From Neotamlana nanhaiensis (GTDB taxonomy: Bacteria > Bacteroidota > Bacteroidia > Flavobacteriales > Flavobacteriaceae), in contig NZ_JTDV01000002.1 of NCBI RefSeq assembly GCF_000943555.1, forward strand, positions 441,401 to 505,400: a stretch of 64,000 bases of DNA, given 5' to 3'. The notes under the pieces were generated by a model. The model saw nothing but the letters and a program-made list of their open reading frames with translations, was not told the DNA's origin and made no database searches. Numbering within the stretch: position 1 is the first letter of the stretch; each line of letters begins with the position of its first letter. The position numbers and the translations under genes are program-made. Positions 43,857-52,852 of this stretch are shown here, piece by piece.

Positions 43857-44876
43857 ATGAAAATAATAGTCCCAATGGCGGGTCGAGGCTCTCGATTACG
43901 TCCGCATAGTTTAACCGTACCAAAACCGCTAATTCCAGTAGCAGGAAAACCAATTGTGCATCGTTTGGTAAGCGATATTGCTAAAGTATTAAAACAACCT
44001 ATTGAAGAAGTTGCCTTTGTTTTAGGTGATCCAGCATGGTTTGGCGACGATGTGGTACAAAGTTTAACCGAATTAGCTGCAAGTTTAGGAGCCAAAGCAT
44101 CAATTTACCGTCAAGATAAACCGCTAGGTACAGGTCATGCCATTATGTGCGCAAAACCATCACTTTCTGGTCCTGCGGTTATCGCTTACGCGGATACATT
44201 GATTCGTGCAGAATTCGATTTAGACCCAGAAGCCGATAGCGTCATTTGGACGAAAGCCGTCGATAATCCCGAAGCATACGGTGTTGTGAAGCTAAATGCA
44301 GACGATGAGATTGTTGAGTTAGTTGAAAAACCTCAAGAATTTGTAAGCAATCAAGCTGTAATTGGTATTTATTATTTTAAAGATGTTGCTATTTTAAAAG
44401 ATAAATTACAAGAAGTTCTTGATGAAAACGTTATGAACGGAGGCGAGTACCAAATTAACGATGGTATAAAACGCATGATGGCCGAAGGCAAAATTTTTAA
44501 AACTGGAACCGTTGATGAATGGATGGATTGCGGAAATAAAGCCATAACCGTTGAAACTAATGGAAAAATGTTAGGGTTTTTACAAACAGATGCCCAAGAA
44601 ACGTTGGTTAACGCATCGGTAACACTTGAAAATTCAAAAATTATAGAACCTTGTTTTATTGGTGAAAACGTAGTGTTAAAAGATACAACAGTTGGCCCTA
44701 ATGTATCGATTGGTAAAGGTTGTGTTATCGAAAATTCAACTATAAAAAACAGTTTAATACAAACCGAAACCAGTATAAAAAACGCGAATTTAGATCATGC
44801 CATGATTGGTAATCATGTAACATACGATGGTAATTTTACAAGCATTAGTATTGGCGATTATTCGGTGTTAGAATAA
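43857..44876 (+). CDS. sugar-1-phosphate nucleotidyltransferase with C-terminal beta-helix
   Basis: A 339-residue protein. The pyrophosphorylase domain starts MKIIVPMAGRGSRLRPHSLT with the G-x-G-x-R-L-x-P signature, PKPLIPVAGKPI at 23-34, PLGTGHAIMCA near 90 and metal-binding YADTLI near 110. From residue about 245 there are hexapeptide-type repeats (FIGENVVLKDTTVGPNVSIG). It makes an NDP-sugar from a sugar-1-phosphate and NTP. Substrate is unassigned; the family includes glucose-1-phosphate thymidylyl- and GlmU-like enzymes. The start may be influenced by the palindrome ending one base upstream. Confidence 0.88.
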   Translation: MKIIVPMAGRGSRLRPHSLTVPKPLIPVAGKPIVHRLVSDIAKVLKQPIEEVAFVLGDPAWFGDDVVQSLTELAASLGAKASIYRQDKPLGTGHAIMCAKPSLSGPAVIAYADTLIRAEFDLDPEADSVIWTKAVDNPEAYGVVKLNADDEIVELVEKPQEFVSNQAVIGIYYFKDVAILKDKLQEVLDENVMNGGEYQINDGIKRMMAEGKIFKTGTVDEWMDCGNKAITVETNGKMLGFLQTDAQETLVNASVTLENSKIIEPCFIGENVVLKDTTVGPNVSIGKGCVIENSTIKNSLIQTETSIKNANLDHAMIGNHVTYDGNFTSISIGDYSVLE

Positions 44877-44897
44877 GTCATATTTTTTATTAATTGA

Positions 44898-44922
44898 GGT
44901 CACGCTTAGCGAGGTTGAAGTG
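44898..44922. repeat. degenerate intergenic repeat copy
   Basis: AGGTCACGCTTAGCGAGGTT followed by GAAGTG resembles a widespread Bacteroidetes intergenic repeat usually worded GTCACGCTGAGCG-AGTCGAAGTG. It is a single solo copy in the 69-base gap before the TPR gene. Confidence 0.4.
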
Positions 44923-44945
44923 TTTTTGGGTAGAATTTCAAAATT

Positions 44946-46286
44946 ATGAATAAAAACATCTACATATTAATTTACCTTTTCGGAATTATTTTAGTTCCTA
45001 AGTTTGGCTTTGCCCAAAATGACGATTTAGGTGACAACGACGATAAGTTTCAAGAGTTGTTTTATGAGGCTTTGAAACAAAAAAGCATTGAAAACTACGA
45101 TCGTTCGGCTGAAGCACTTTTGGCTTGTATTGAAATAGATAAATCGGTACCCGTATTATATTTCGAATTAGGTAAAAATTATGTGCAACTTAAAAATTTT
45201 GGAGCTGCCGAAGATGCTTTAAAAGAAGCAGTAAGTAAAGATCCAGATAACGAATGGTTTCTCGATGAATTGTATAGTTATTACGCCTCACAAAACGATT
45301 ATAAAAACGCCATAAAAACGGTTAAACAATTGGTAAAATATCATCCCGATTACGAGGAAGATTTGGCATCACTTTACATGAAAACCGAAAAATATGATGA
45401 TGCTTTAGAAGTTTTAGATCAAATGGATGCCAAACATGGTGTTTCGGTATCGCGCGATTTAATGCGTAACAGAATTTATGAGGTTACAGGACGTAAAAAA
45501 GATCAAATTAAAAACTTGCAAGATCGGGTAGAGAATAACCCAGAAAAAGAATCGAATTACTTAGCGCTCATTTTCCGCTACAGCGAAAATAACGAAAAAG
45601 AAAAAGCGTTTAAAACAGCGAAGGAGTTGCTTAAAATGAACCCAGAGTCGCAGTTGGTTCACCTGGCACTTTACAAGTTTTATTTAGATGAAAATGAAGC
45701 TGAAAAGGCCATCGAATCGATGAAAATTGTGGTGAAAAGTACTGAAATTAAACCCGAAGCTAAACTTAAAGTATTAACTGATTTTGTGCAATTTGTAAGC
45801 GAAAATCCAGAGTATGAACAAGATTTAGTGGAAGCGACAACTTTGGTAAGTAACACTAATAACAGCAAAACATTAATCGAACTTGGGCAATATCATTTAT
45901 CTAAAAACGATAAAACAAAGGCTTTAGAATATTTTGAAACAGCTCTTCAATTAGAACCCGATAATTTTAACGTATTACGCACGGTAATGCTGTTGTATAT
46001 CGATTTAAAACAATATAAGTTAGCGCAAGAAAAAAGTAGCGCTGCGTTAGAAGAATACCCAGCGCAACCCTTATTTTATCTTGTAAATGGCGTAGCTTCA
46101 AACGAGTTGAATGCGCCTAAAAAAGCTATAGAATCTTTAGAAATGGGATTAGATTTTATTATTGATGATAACAAAATGGAATCTGATTTCTACAAACAAT
46201 TAAGTAAAGCTTATACCTTGTTAAACAATACGCAAAAGGCAAAAACGTTTAGTGATAAAGCACAAAAATTAGAATCTTCAAATTAA
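44946..46286 (+). CDS. secreted tetratricopeptide-repeat protein
   Basis: A 446-residue protein with a signal peptide (NKNIYILIYLFGIILVPKFG then FAQ) and mature TPR arrays covering residues about 45-440, for example FELGKNYVQLKNFGAAEDAL near 78 and LIELGQYHLSKNDKTKALEY near 318. TPRs mediate protein contacts. It heads a three-gene operon with a DUF4292 lipoprotein and an EnvC-like protein, with single-base TAATG overlaps. Its likely role is in the periplasm or at the outer-membrane inner face; the specific function is unknown. Confidence 0.83.
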   Translation: MNKNIYILIYLFGIILVPKFGFAQNDDLGDNDDKFQELFYEALKQKSIENYDRSAEALLACIEIDKSVPVLYFELGKNYVQLKNFGAAEDALKEAVSKDPDNEWFLDELYSYYASQNDYKNAIKTVKQLVKYHPDYEEDLASLYMKTEKYDDALEVLDQMDAKHGVSVSRDLMRNRIYEVTGRKKDQIKNLQDRVENNPEKESNYLALIFRYSENNEKEKAFKTAKELLKMNPESQLVHLALYKFYLDENEAEKAIESMKIVVKSTEIKPEAKLKVLTDFVQFVSENPEYEQDLVEATTLVSNTNNSKTLIELGQYHLSKNDKTKALEYFETALQLEPDNFNVLRTVMLLYIDLKQYKLAQEKSSAALEEYPAQPLFYLVNGVASNELNAPKKAIESLEMGLDFIIDDNKMESDFYKQLSKAYTLLNNTQKAKTFSDKAQKLESSN

Positions 46287-47056
46287 TGATAAAATATATT
46301 AAATACAGCTTTCTAGTATGTTTAGTTGTCTTGGTTTTTGGTTGTAAAACGGCTAAAACAGTTACTAATGGTGAAGCTAATTTAAACTTAAACACAAAGC
46401 AATTATTTAAGGAAAATGCAAAGCGTGCAGCGACTTACAGTACCTTGCAATCTAAGTTGAAATTAACGCTAATGCAAAAGGGTAAAACGCAATCGTACAC
46501 GGTAACTTACAGAACTAAAAAAGATGAAGTTATCTGGATTAACGCGCCATTTTCGGTAATACGCGCCATGATAACACCTCAAAAGGTGAGTTTTTATAAT
46601 AAGTTAGATAACACTTATTTTGATGGCGATTACAAGTATTTAAGCGACTTATTGGGTACCGAACTCGATTTTAATAAAGTTCAAAACTTACTTCTTGGTG
46701 AAGCTATTTATGGTTTAAATACGAGCGAATATAAAGCCGAAGTTGCCAATGGTAGTTATATGGTACAACCTAAGCAGCAACGCAATTTGTTTGATATTTT
46801 CTTTTTAATCGATCCAGGTATGTTAAAGGTAAAATCACAACGCATCATGCAACACTTGGAACAACGTGATCTGCAAATTAATTATTTAAGTCATCAAAAT
46901 ATTAACAACCAAAGTTTACCTGAAGAAATAAAGGTAGTTGCGGTTGAAGAAACTGAAGAGTTAATTGTAAATTTGGAGTTTAAAAATGTTGTGCTAAACG
47001 AAGATTTAAGGTTTCCGTTTAAAATACCTTCTGGTTTTAAAGCCATTGAACTTTAA
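46286..47056 (+). CDS. DUF4292-family lipoprotein
   Basis: A 256-residue lipoprotein. The lipobox is VLVFGC (Cys20). The mature protein is beta-rich with a LolA/LolB-like look (TYSTLQSKLKLTLMQKGKTQ near 52, IWINAPFSVIRAMITPQKVS near 84), consistent with DUF4292. Such proteins are thought to bind lipid in the envelope, but that is inference. The start codon overlaps the stop of the TPR gene by one base, and the same TAATG arrangement links it to the EnvC-like gene. Confidence 0.82.
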   Translation: MIKYIKYSFLVCLVVLVFGCKTAKTVTNGEANLNLNTKQLFKENAKRAATYSTLQSKLKLTLMQKGKTQSYTVTYRTKKDEVIWINAPFSVIRAMITPQKVSFYNKLDNTYFDGDYKYLSDLLGTELDFNKVQNLLLGEAIYGLNTSEYKAEVANGSYMVQPKQQRNLFDIFFLIDPGMLKVKSQRIMQHLEQRDLQINYLSHQNINNQSLPEEIKVVAVEETEELIVNLEFKNVVLNEDLRFPFKIPSGFKAIEL

Positions 47057-48288
47057 TGAATTTTACAAAGAAATCATATTTTAAAAGAGGTGTTGTGCTT
47101 GTTCTTATTTTGGCAAGTACCATAACTTTTTCGCAAAATAATAAGCAACAAGAACTAGAAACACGACGCCAAGAATTACGTAACGAAATTGAGCAATTAA
47201 ATAAATTACGCGCCGATAACAAAACCAAACAGAAGTCGCAGTTAAGTTTAGTTGAAGGTGTAAATCATAAAATTAGTGTGCTTTCAAATTTAATTAAAGT
47301 GACTAATCAGCAAGCTAATTTACTTACTCGCGAAATTAACAGCAATCAGAATAAAATAACCAATTTACGCAAAGAATTAGCCGATTTAAAAGATGATTAC
47401 GCTGCGATGGTGGTCAAGGCTTATAAAAGTAAAAACAGACAAAGCAGAATAATGTTTTTACTGTCTTCTAATAACTTTAAGCAAGCTTATAAGCGTTTGC
47501 AATACATTCAGCAATATGCTGATCATCAAAAAAAGCAAGGTGAAAGTATTAAAGCTAAAACCTTAGAATTGCAGGCAACAAACACCAAGTTGCTCAATCA
47601 GCAAAAGGAAAAAAATACCTTGATTGCCGAAAATAGACAAGTACAAAAAACATTGCAAGCAGATAGAAAAGAGCACGAGGCCTTAATGCAATCTATACAA
47701 AAGAATTTATCGGCTTACACATCTCAAATTAGGCAAAAACAACGCGAAGTAAATAGAATTGATGCCGAAATAGATAAAATTATTAAGGCAGCTATTGCAA
47801 AATCGAACACCAAAGCGGGTAAAAGTTCCAGCTCAAAAAGTTTTGCCTTAACACCCGAAGAAAAGGTTTTAGCTTCAAATTTTACCTCCAATCGAGGTAA
47901 ATTACCGTGGCCTGTTGATAATGGTTATGTGAGTTTAGGTTATGGTACACAGCGCCATCCAATTGATAAAAGTTTAACCATAAAAAGTAACGGTGTTAGA
48001 ATTACGACTCAAAAAGGCGCCCAAGTTCGAGCAATTTTTAATGGTGAAGTCAGTGAAATTTTAAAAATGCGAAATGTAAATCCTATTGTTATGATTAGGC
48101 ATGGTAACTACCTAAGCATTTACAAAAATTTAAGTAAGGTTTATGTAAAAGTAGGTGATAAGGTTTCCACAAAGCAGGCCATTGGTGAGGTGTTTACTAA
48201 CCCAAGTAATGGCGAAACTATTTTAAGCTTTATTATTTCAAAGGACAGCAATACTCAAAACCCTGCGAGTTGGTTGTATAAAATGTAG
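47056..48288 (+). CDS. EnvC-like murein hydrolase activator with degenerate M23 domain
   Basis: A 410-residue protein: an N-terminal hydrophobic signal sequence ending near IT-FSQ (residue about 28), a long coiled coil (about 30-255) and a C-terminal LytM/M23-like domain (about 290-408) with GYGTQRHPID near 296, GVRITTQKGAQVRAIFNGEV near 313 and MIRHGNYLSIYKNLSKVY near 345. The zinc-binding H-x-G-x-D and H-x-H patterns of active M23 enzymes are replaced, so it is predicted to activate amidases during cell separation rather than cut peptidoglycan itself. Confidence 0.88.
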   Translation: MNFTKKSYFKRGVVLVLILASTITFSQNNKQQELETRRQELRNEIEQLNKLRADNKTKQKSQLSLVEGVNHKISVLSNLIKVTNQQANLLTREINSNQNKITNLRKELADLKDDYAAMVVKAYKSKNRQSRIMFLLSSNNFKQAYKRLQYIQQYADHQKKQGESIKAKTLELQATNTKLLNQQKEKNTLIAENRQVQKTLQADRKEHEALMQSIQKNLSAYTSQIRQKQREVNRIDAEIDKIIKAAIAKSNTKAGKSSSSKSFALTPEEKVLASNFTSNRGKLPWPVDNGYVSLGYGTQRHPIDKSLTIKSNGVRITTQKGAQVRAIFNGEVSEILKMRNVNPIVMIRHGNYLSIYKNLSKVYVKVGDKVSTKQAIGEVFTNPSNGETILSFIISKDSNTQNPASWLYKM

Positions 48289-48304
48289 TATTGTTAATGG
48301 TTTT

Positions 48305-48337
48305 GAGAATAATTAGAGTCCAAATTACTTCTCGATA
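48305..48337 (+). repeat. left arm of an inverted repeat enclosing a small gene
   Basis: AGTCCAAATTACTTCTCGAT plus A (48317-48337) is the exact reverse complement of 48612-48632. Bases 48305-48316 continue the match imperfectly (GAGAAT core). Together the arms frame the 75-codon gene at 48381-48608. Confidence 0.8.
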
Positions 48338-48380
48338 TAAATTTGTTGCCAACCATTAAGGAACACTCTAGATTTTAAAT

Positions 48381-48608
48381 ATGATAAAAAATTTTTTAGG
48401 TATTTTAATGCTCTTCATTGGAATAGGATTATTAATAAAATTGATTCCGAATATTTCAAGCCTGATAAATTCATTTAGTAATGCTGTAAATACCAACCTT
48501 AATTCTGATTGGGGCAGCTTTACGGCTGAATTAGTAATAACAATTGTTTTAGGTGTTGTGGATTATTTTATACTAAAATTTGGATTAAAACTTTATAGAA
48601 GCAATTAA
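48381..48608 (+). CDS. small two-helix membrane protein
   Basis: A 75-residue protein with two hydrophobic segments (about 3-24, FLGILMLFIGIGLLIKLI, and 50-70, ELVITIVLGVVDYFILKFGL) joined by a polar Asn/Ser-rich loop. I do not recognise the family. It is the only gene between two perfectly complementary 21-bp inverted repeats (48317-48337 and 48612-48632) and stands alone on the + strand between the EnvC operon and a convergent thioesterase gene. Lack of promoter or homology evidence keeps confidence moderate, but the ORF fills the cassette. Confidence 0.6.
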   Translation: MIKNFLGILMLFIGIGLLIKLIPNISSLINSFSNAVNTNLNSDWGSFTAELVITIVLGVVDYFILKFGLKLYRSN

Positions 48609-48611
48609 TTG

Positions 48612-48647
48612 TATCGAGAAGTAATTTGGACTATAATATTCTCTACT
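48612..48647 (-). repeat. right arm of the inverted repeat enclosing the small gene
   Basis: TATCGAGAAGTAATTTGGAC plus T (48612-48632) is the exact reverse complement of the left arm. The imperfect extension runs to the ATTCTC at 48638-48643, just ahead of the thioesterase stop. Confidence 0.8.
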
Positions 48648-48649
48648 TT

Positions 48650-49159
48650 TTAATCAAACAACGCTTTTAATTCGGTAGCATCTTGTGGCTTTATTTTTCC
48701 AGCAAGAAGTAAACTAAGTTGTTTTCTACGTAAAGCAGCAGCGTAACGTTGTTTTTCGAGTTCGGTTTCAGGGATGACTTCAGGAATTGTTGTTGGTTTT
48801 CCAGTTTCATCAACCGCTACAAAAGTATAAATAGCTTCATTTACTTTGGTACGCTCACCCGATTGGCGGTCTTCAATCCAAACATCAATACAAACTTCCA
48901 TCGAGGTTCTAAAAGCACGCGACACTTTAGCTTCAACGGTTACAACACTTCCTAAAGGTACCGCTTTTGTAAAAGCTACGTGGTTTACCGAAGCTGTTAC
49001 AGTTATTCTGCGACTATGTCTGCCAGCAGCAATACTTGCAGCACGATCCATACGGGCTAAAAGTTCGCCTCCAAAAAGGTTATTAAGGGCATTGGTTTCG
49101 CCTGGTAAAACCACATCGGTTAATACGGTTTTTGATGCTTCGGGTGTTTTTGCCTCCAT
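48650..49159 (-). CDS. acyl-CoA thioesterase (hotdog fold)
   Basis: A 169-residue hotdog-fold thioesterase of the BACH/YciA group. The N-x-x-x-x-FGG motif is in NNLFGGELLARMDRAASIAA near 22-41 with the catalytic-type Asp. VNHVAFTKAVPLGSVVTVEA lies near 59, and the C-terminal half has EAIYTFVAVDETGKP near 113. It hydrolyses acyl-CoA to free acid and CoA in the cytoplasm; chain-length preference is unknown. The gene is monocistronic. Confidence 0.9.
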   Translation of the reverse strand: MEAKTPEASKTVLTDVVLPGETNALNNLFGGELLARMDRAASIAAGRHSRRITVTASVNHVAFTKAVPLGSVVTVEAKVSRAFRTSMEVCIDVWIEDRQSGERTKVNEAIYTFVAVDETGKPTTIPEVIPETELEKQRYAAALRRKQLSLLLAGKIKPQDATELKALFD

Positions 49160-49216
49160 AGTAGATTTTTATGATTTGGCAAAGGTAAAATTATTCTTGA
49201 TTTATTAGGTAAGAAA

Positions 49217-50161
49217 CTAGTTTAACTCTTTTACTAAAATCCAAGCATCTTTATTGTGGTTTTTTCTAATGCTTTTTACAGCAGCTAATGCTTCGCTACC
49301 TGTTTTGTAAGTACCATAAACTACTTGGTGTAAACCGTATTCGTTTAAGCCAATTTTTCTGGCATCGTAACCTAGTGCTTTAAGCTCTTTAACTTTAGTA
49401 TCACCATTAGCTTCAACTCTAAATGCTCCTGCTACAATATGGAAGTTTCCTTGTACTTTTTCGGTTTTATTTACACTTAAAGTAATCGCTGGTAACGGAT
49501 TTAAATTAAAAGTAGCTTGCTGAATTTTAGTATCTAACTGTTTTGTTGCTTCTTCTTGAGCTACTTGGTTGTGAGCTTCAACTTCGGTTGAATAGTAATT
49601 GGAAGCTACATAACCGCCAAGTGTTAAGGCAATTAACGCAATAGAGGCATACTTTAAAAAAGGTAAGGCCTTACGCTTATTATTTGTAACTGCAATTGGT
49701 ACTACTTTTTCAATGGCTTCAGCTTCTTCTTTGTAAATTTCTCTATCAATTTTAGGAGAAGTAAACTGCGATAAACCAAAGGCTTCGGTTAAATAGTTTA
49801 AATGATACGTTGGCTCAAACTGTAATTTACCTTCACCATTAAGCGAAATATCGCCTATATTGTTAAAGGTTAATGTTTCGCCTTGTGTTAAATATGATTT
49901 TAAATTTTTAACACGATTTGCAATTTTTTGATTTGCCGTTTCAAAAGGTATTTTTTCTACATCGGCAATATAATGCGCTAACAAACCATCGTTGTTTTGA
50001 ATTTGCTCGTTAAACGACATAATTTTCTTTGGAGCAAAAAAGGTGTTCGATGCATCATCGATTGTAGCCGACGCATTTTGAGTTAAAAATGAACCAAAAT
50101 CTGGTACAGTTACGCACTCATATCGGTATAGTAAATCGCTTATGTAGGTTTCTAATTGCAT
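49217..50161 (-). CDS. HU-CCDC81 / SPOR-domain protein
   Basis: A 314-residue protein. The start LETYISDLLYRYECVTVPDF (3-22) and the following 120 residues match the tandem HU-like CCDC81 N-terminal domain found in Bacteroidetes. One membrane segment lies near 166-186, and the C-terminal 80 residues form a SPOR domain (GNFHIVAGAFRVEANGDTKV near 234) that binds denuded peptidoglycan. This places it at the division septum with a cytoplasmic HU-like part. It is divergent from dprA with about 106 bases between. Confidence 0.85.
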   Translation of the reverse strand: MQLETYISDLLYRYECVTVPDFGSFLTQNASATIDDASNTFFAPKKIMSFNEQIQNNDGLLAHYIADVEKIPFETANQKIANRVKNLKSYLTQGETLTFNNIGDISLNGEGKLQFEPTYHLNYLTEAFGLSQFTSPKIDREIYKEEAEAIEKVVPIAVTNNKRKALPFLKYASIALIALTLGGYVASNYYSTEVEAHNQVAQEEATKQLDTKIQQATFNLNPLPAITLSVNKTEKVQGNFHIVAGAFRVEANGDTKVKELKALGYDARKIGLNEYGLHQVVYGTYKTGSEALAAVKSIRKNHNKDAWILVKELN

Positions 50162-50267
50162 ATTTACAAAGTTAAAATTTTTTGGTTTCAGATAAAAATT
50201 TGAGAAACTATTTTTTAGCGCCTATAAAAATTACCTTATTTTAGTTTCTATATCAACTAATTACTAA

Positions 50268-51371
50268 GTGAACGAGCAGGATTTAATTTACATTTTGGCC
50301 CTACAACACGTGCCAAATATTGGCGATATTATAGCAAAACGATTGATTAATCATTGTGGATCGGCAGAAGCGGTGTTAAAAGAAAAGCCATCAAATCTTT
50401 TAAAAATTGATGGAATTGGTAAAATTACCATTAAACATTTACATGAGGCTTCGCATGTAGTTGAAGCTGAAAAGGAGCTTCGTTTTATAAAAGAAAACCA
50501 CATAAAAACGCTTTATTTTGAAGCTAACAATTATCCTAAAAAATTAAAGCATTGTATCGACGGTCCTATTTTGTTATTTCAATCGGGAAAGGTCAGTTTA
50601 CAAAATCAACGCATCATTAGTATTGTTGGTACGCGTAAAATAACCAATTCGGGTATTGCTTTTTGCGAAAATTTAATTGAAACACTTGCTGTGTATAAAC
50701 CAGTTATTGTCTCTGGTTTTGCTTATGGCACCGATATTACTGCTCACAAAGCAGCTATTAAAAATAAATTGCAAACTATAGGTTGCTTAGCACATGGGCT
50801 AAATACTATTTATCCAAAAGTGCATAAAAAATATATGGTGGATGTTGAAAACCATGGTGGTTTTTTAACCGATTTTTGGAGTTCGGCAAAGTTTGATAGA
50901 AATAACTTTTTAAAACGAAACCGAGTTATTGCAGGAATAAGTGAAGCTACTATTGTAATAGAATCGGCCGAAAAGGGAGGAAGTTTGGTTACTGCTGATA
51001 TTGCGAACTCATACAACCGTGATGTTTTTGCAGTTCCAGGACGAACAACCGATAGCCAAAGCGTGGGATGTAATAATTTAATAAAACAGCAAAAAGCGCA
51101 TTTGTTAAGTACGCCTTTAGATGTGCCTTATCTATTAAATTGGCAATTGGAAGAAAAAGCACCACCAACCATACAAAAGCAGTTGTTTGTTGAACTGGAT
51201 CCTGATGAAAAAATAATTTATAATTACTTAAAAAATCACGATAAAGAACAACTCGATATCATTGCAATACACTGCAATTTACCCGTGTTTAAAGTCAGTA
51301 GTATATTATTGAATATGGAGTTGAAGGGCGTTGTGCGCCCATTACCAGGTAAGTTGTTTGAGGTTATTTAA
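50268..51371 (+). CDS. dprA: DNA-processing protein DprA
   Basis: A 367-residue protein. A helix-hairpin-helix-like N-terminus (VPNIGDIIAKRLI near 15, IDGIGKITIKHLHEA near 47) precedes the Rossmann core with IVGTRKITNSGI near 117, SGFAYGTDITAHKAA near 149, GCLAHGLNTIYPKVH near 171, and EKGGSLVTADIANSYNRDVF near 228. A winged-helix C-terminal part follows. It loads RecA on incoming single-stranded DNA in transformation. The start is GTG at 50268. Its end overlaps the convergent hypothetical gene by 8 bases. Confidence 0.92.
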   Translation: MNEQDLIYILALQHVPNIGDIIAKRLINHCGSAEAVLKEKPSNLLKIDGIGKITIKHLHEASHVVEAEKELRFIKENHIKTLYFEANNYPKKLKHCIDGPILLFQSGKVSLQNQRIISIVGTRKITNSGIAFCENLIETLAVYKPVIVSGFAYGTDITAHKAAIKNKLQTIGCLAHGLNTIYPKVHKKYMVDVENHGGFLTDFWSSAKFDRNNFLKRNRVIAGISEATIVIESAEKGGSLVTADIANSYNRDVFAVPGRTTDSQSVGCNNLIKQQKAHLLSTPLDVPYLLNWQLEEKAPPTIQKQLFVELDPDEKIIYNYLKNHDKEQLDIIAIHCNLPVFKVSSILLNMELKGVVRPLPGKLFEVI

Positions 51372-51867
51372 AGAGAACAAGTTTTCTTTTTGAAAGAAAG
51401 AAGTAAGCCATTATAGCGTATTCTATAATTGGTATTAAAGAAATTATTGTTTGATATTCATAAAAGCCATTTCTGTTATCGTAATAAATTTCATAATTCT
51501 CGCTATGGTTTTCATATAAGTATTGAACCATATAAAAGCTGAATAAGAATTGTATGGTAATAACAATAAAAAACAAGGATATTGAATAAATTAAAAGCTT
51601 TTGCGAATCAGGTTGGTGAGATTTAAATAAAAAATTAAATCCAGAAATAAACAAAACACAAAACAGAAAAAAACCAACGATTTCTGGTGCAAGAATGATG
51701 GTTTCAATATCAAATTTTAAAACAATTAAAACATGCAGAAGTATAAAACTAAATAAGTTACCTATTTCGAAAACAGAATAAATTGAAAACCCACCAGCTC
51801 CTATCAAATTAATTAAATTTGAAGGGTTTTTGTTAAAATTTAATTGTTTTTCAAATTCTTCTAGCAT
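51364..51867 (-). CDS. membrane protein of unknown function
   Basis: A 167-residue protein with four predicted membrane segments (near 19-42, 53-75, 87-110 and 139-158) and a short Tyr/Asn-rich loop (YENHSENYEIYYDNRNGFYE near 118). No recognised motif. It lies 8 bases after the trpS stop on the same strand, so it is probably co-transcribed with trpS, and it overlaps the end of dprA by 8 bases. AT-rich codon use is similar to its neighbours. Confidence 0.65.
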   Translation of the reverse strand: MLEEFEKQLNFNKNPSNLINLIGAGGFSIYSVFEIGNLFSFILLHVLIVLKFDIETIILAPEIVGFFLFCVLFISGFNFLFKSHQPDSQKLLIYSISLFFIVITIQFLFSFYMVQYLYENHSENYEIYYDNRNGFYEYQTIISLIPIIEYAIMAYFFLSKRKLVLFK

Positions 51868-51875
51868 AAATTTTT

Positions 51876-52847
51876 TTAATACCCAACCTTCTCTCGAACA
51901 CGCTCAATAACAGCATTAGCAACGGTTGATGCTTTAGCTGCACCAAATTGAAGCGCTTTATCTAACTCCTCAAGGTTATCCATGTAGTAATGGTATTTTT
52001 CGCGTTGGGTTGCAAAGGTTTCAACAATAAGTTCAAAAAGTGCTTGTTTGGCGTGTCCGTAACCATAATTACCGTTTTCGTAATTGGCTTTCATGGTGGC
52101 AATTTGGTCGTCGTTGGCTAATAAACTATAAATTGCAAAACAATTACAGGTGCTCCAATCTTTAGGTTCTTCAAGTGGCGTACTATCGGTTTGAATACCC
52201 ATAATTTGCTTACGTAACTTTTTGTCGTTTAAAAAGATATTGATAGTGTTATTACGGCTTTTACTCATTTTTTCACCATCGGTGCCAGGAATAAGCATGG
52301 TATTTTCTTGAATTTTCCCTTCAGGAATCACAAATGTTTCATCACCTAATTTAGCGTGAAAGCGTGAAGCCACATCGCGGGTCATTTCAATATGTTGTAA
52401 TTGGTCTTTACCAACCGGAATAATTTCGGCATCGTAGGCCAAAATATCGGCAGCCATAAGCATTGGGTAAGTAAATAAACCTGTGTTTACATCTTCTAAT
52501 CGATCAGCTTTATCTTTAAAACTATGCGCAAGCGTTAAACGTTGATACGGAAAAAAGCAACTTAAATACCATGATAGTTCGGTAACTTGTGGCACATCAC
52601 TTTGTCTGTAAAACACTGTTTTTTCAATATCTAATCCAAAAGCTAACCATGTAGCAGCTACCGAGTACGTGTTATTTCGTAAGGTTTCGGCATCTTTAAT
52701 TTGGGTTAAGGTATGTAGGTTTGCAATAAATAAATACGATTCGTTTTCTGGCTGTTCAGCCATTTTTATTGCAGGTAAAATAGCACCTAAAATATTGCCT
52801 AAATGTGGTGTTCCTGTACTTTGTATTCCGGTTAAAACTCTTGCCAT
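51876..52847 (-). CDS. trpS: tryptophanyl-tRNA synthetase
   Basis: A 323-residue class I synthetase. The HIGH-equivalent motif is TGTPHLGN (11-18) and the KMSKS motif is intact in GEKMSKSRNNTINIF near 191. AADILAYDAEIIPVGKDQLQ near 130 and HIEMTRD are characteristic of TrpS. It charges tRNA-Trp in the cytoplasm and is of normal length. A solo copy of the GCGAAAGC palindrome lies between its promoter and the start codon. Confidence 0.95.
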   Translation of the reverse strand: MARVLTGIQSTGTPHLGNILGAILPAIKMAEQPENESYLFIANLHTLTQIKDAETLRNNTYSVAATWLAFGLDIEKTVFYRQSDVPQVTELSWYLSCFFPYQRLTLAHSFKDKADRLEDVNTGLFTYPMLMAADILAYDAEIIPVGKDQLQHIEMTRDVASRFHAKLGDETFVIPEGKIQENTMLIPGTDGEKMSKSRNNTINIFLNDKKLRKQIMGIQTDSTPLEEPKDWSTCNCFAIYSLLANDDQIATMKANYENGNYGYGHAKQALFELIVETFATQREKYHYYMDNLEELDKALQFGAAKASTVANAVIERVREKVGY

Positions 52848-52852
52848 AATAC

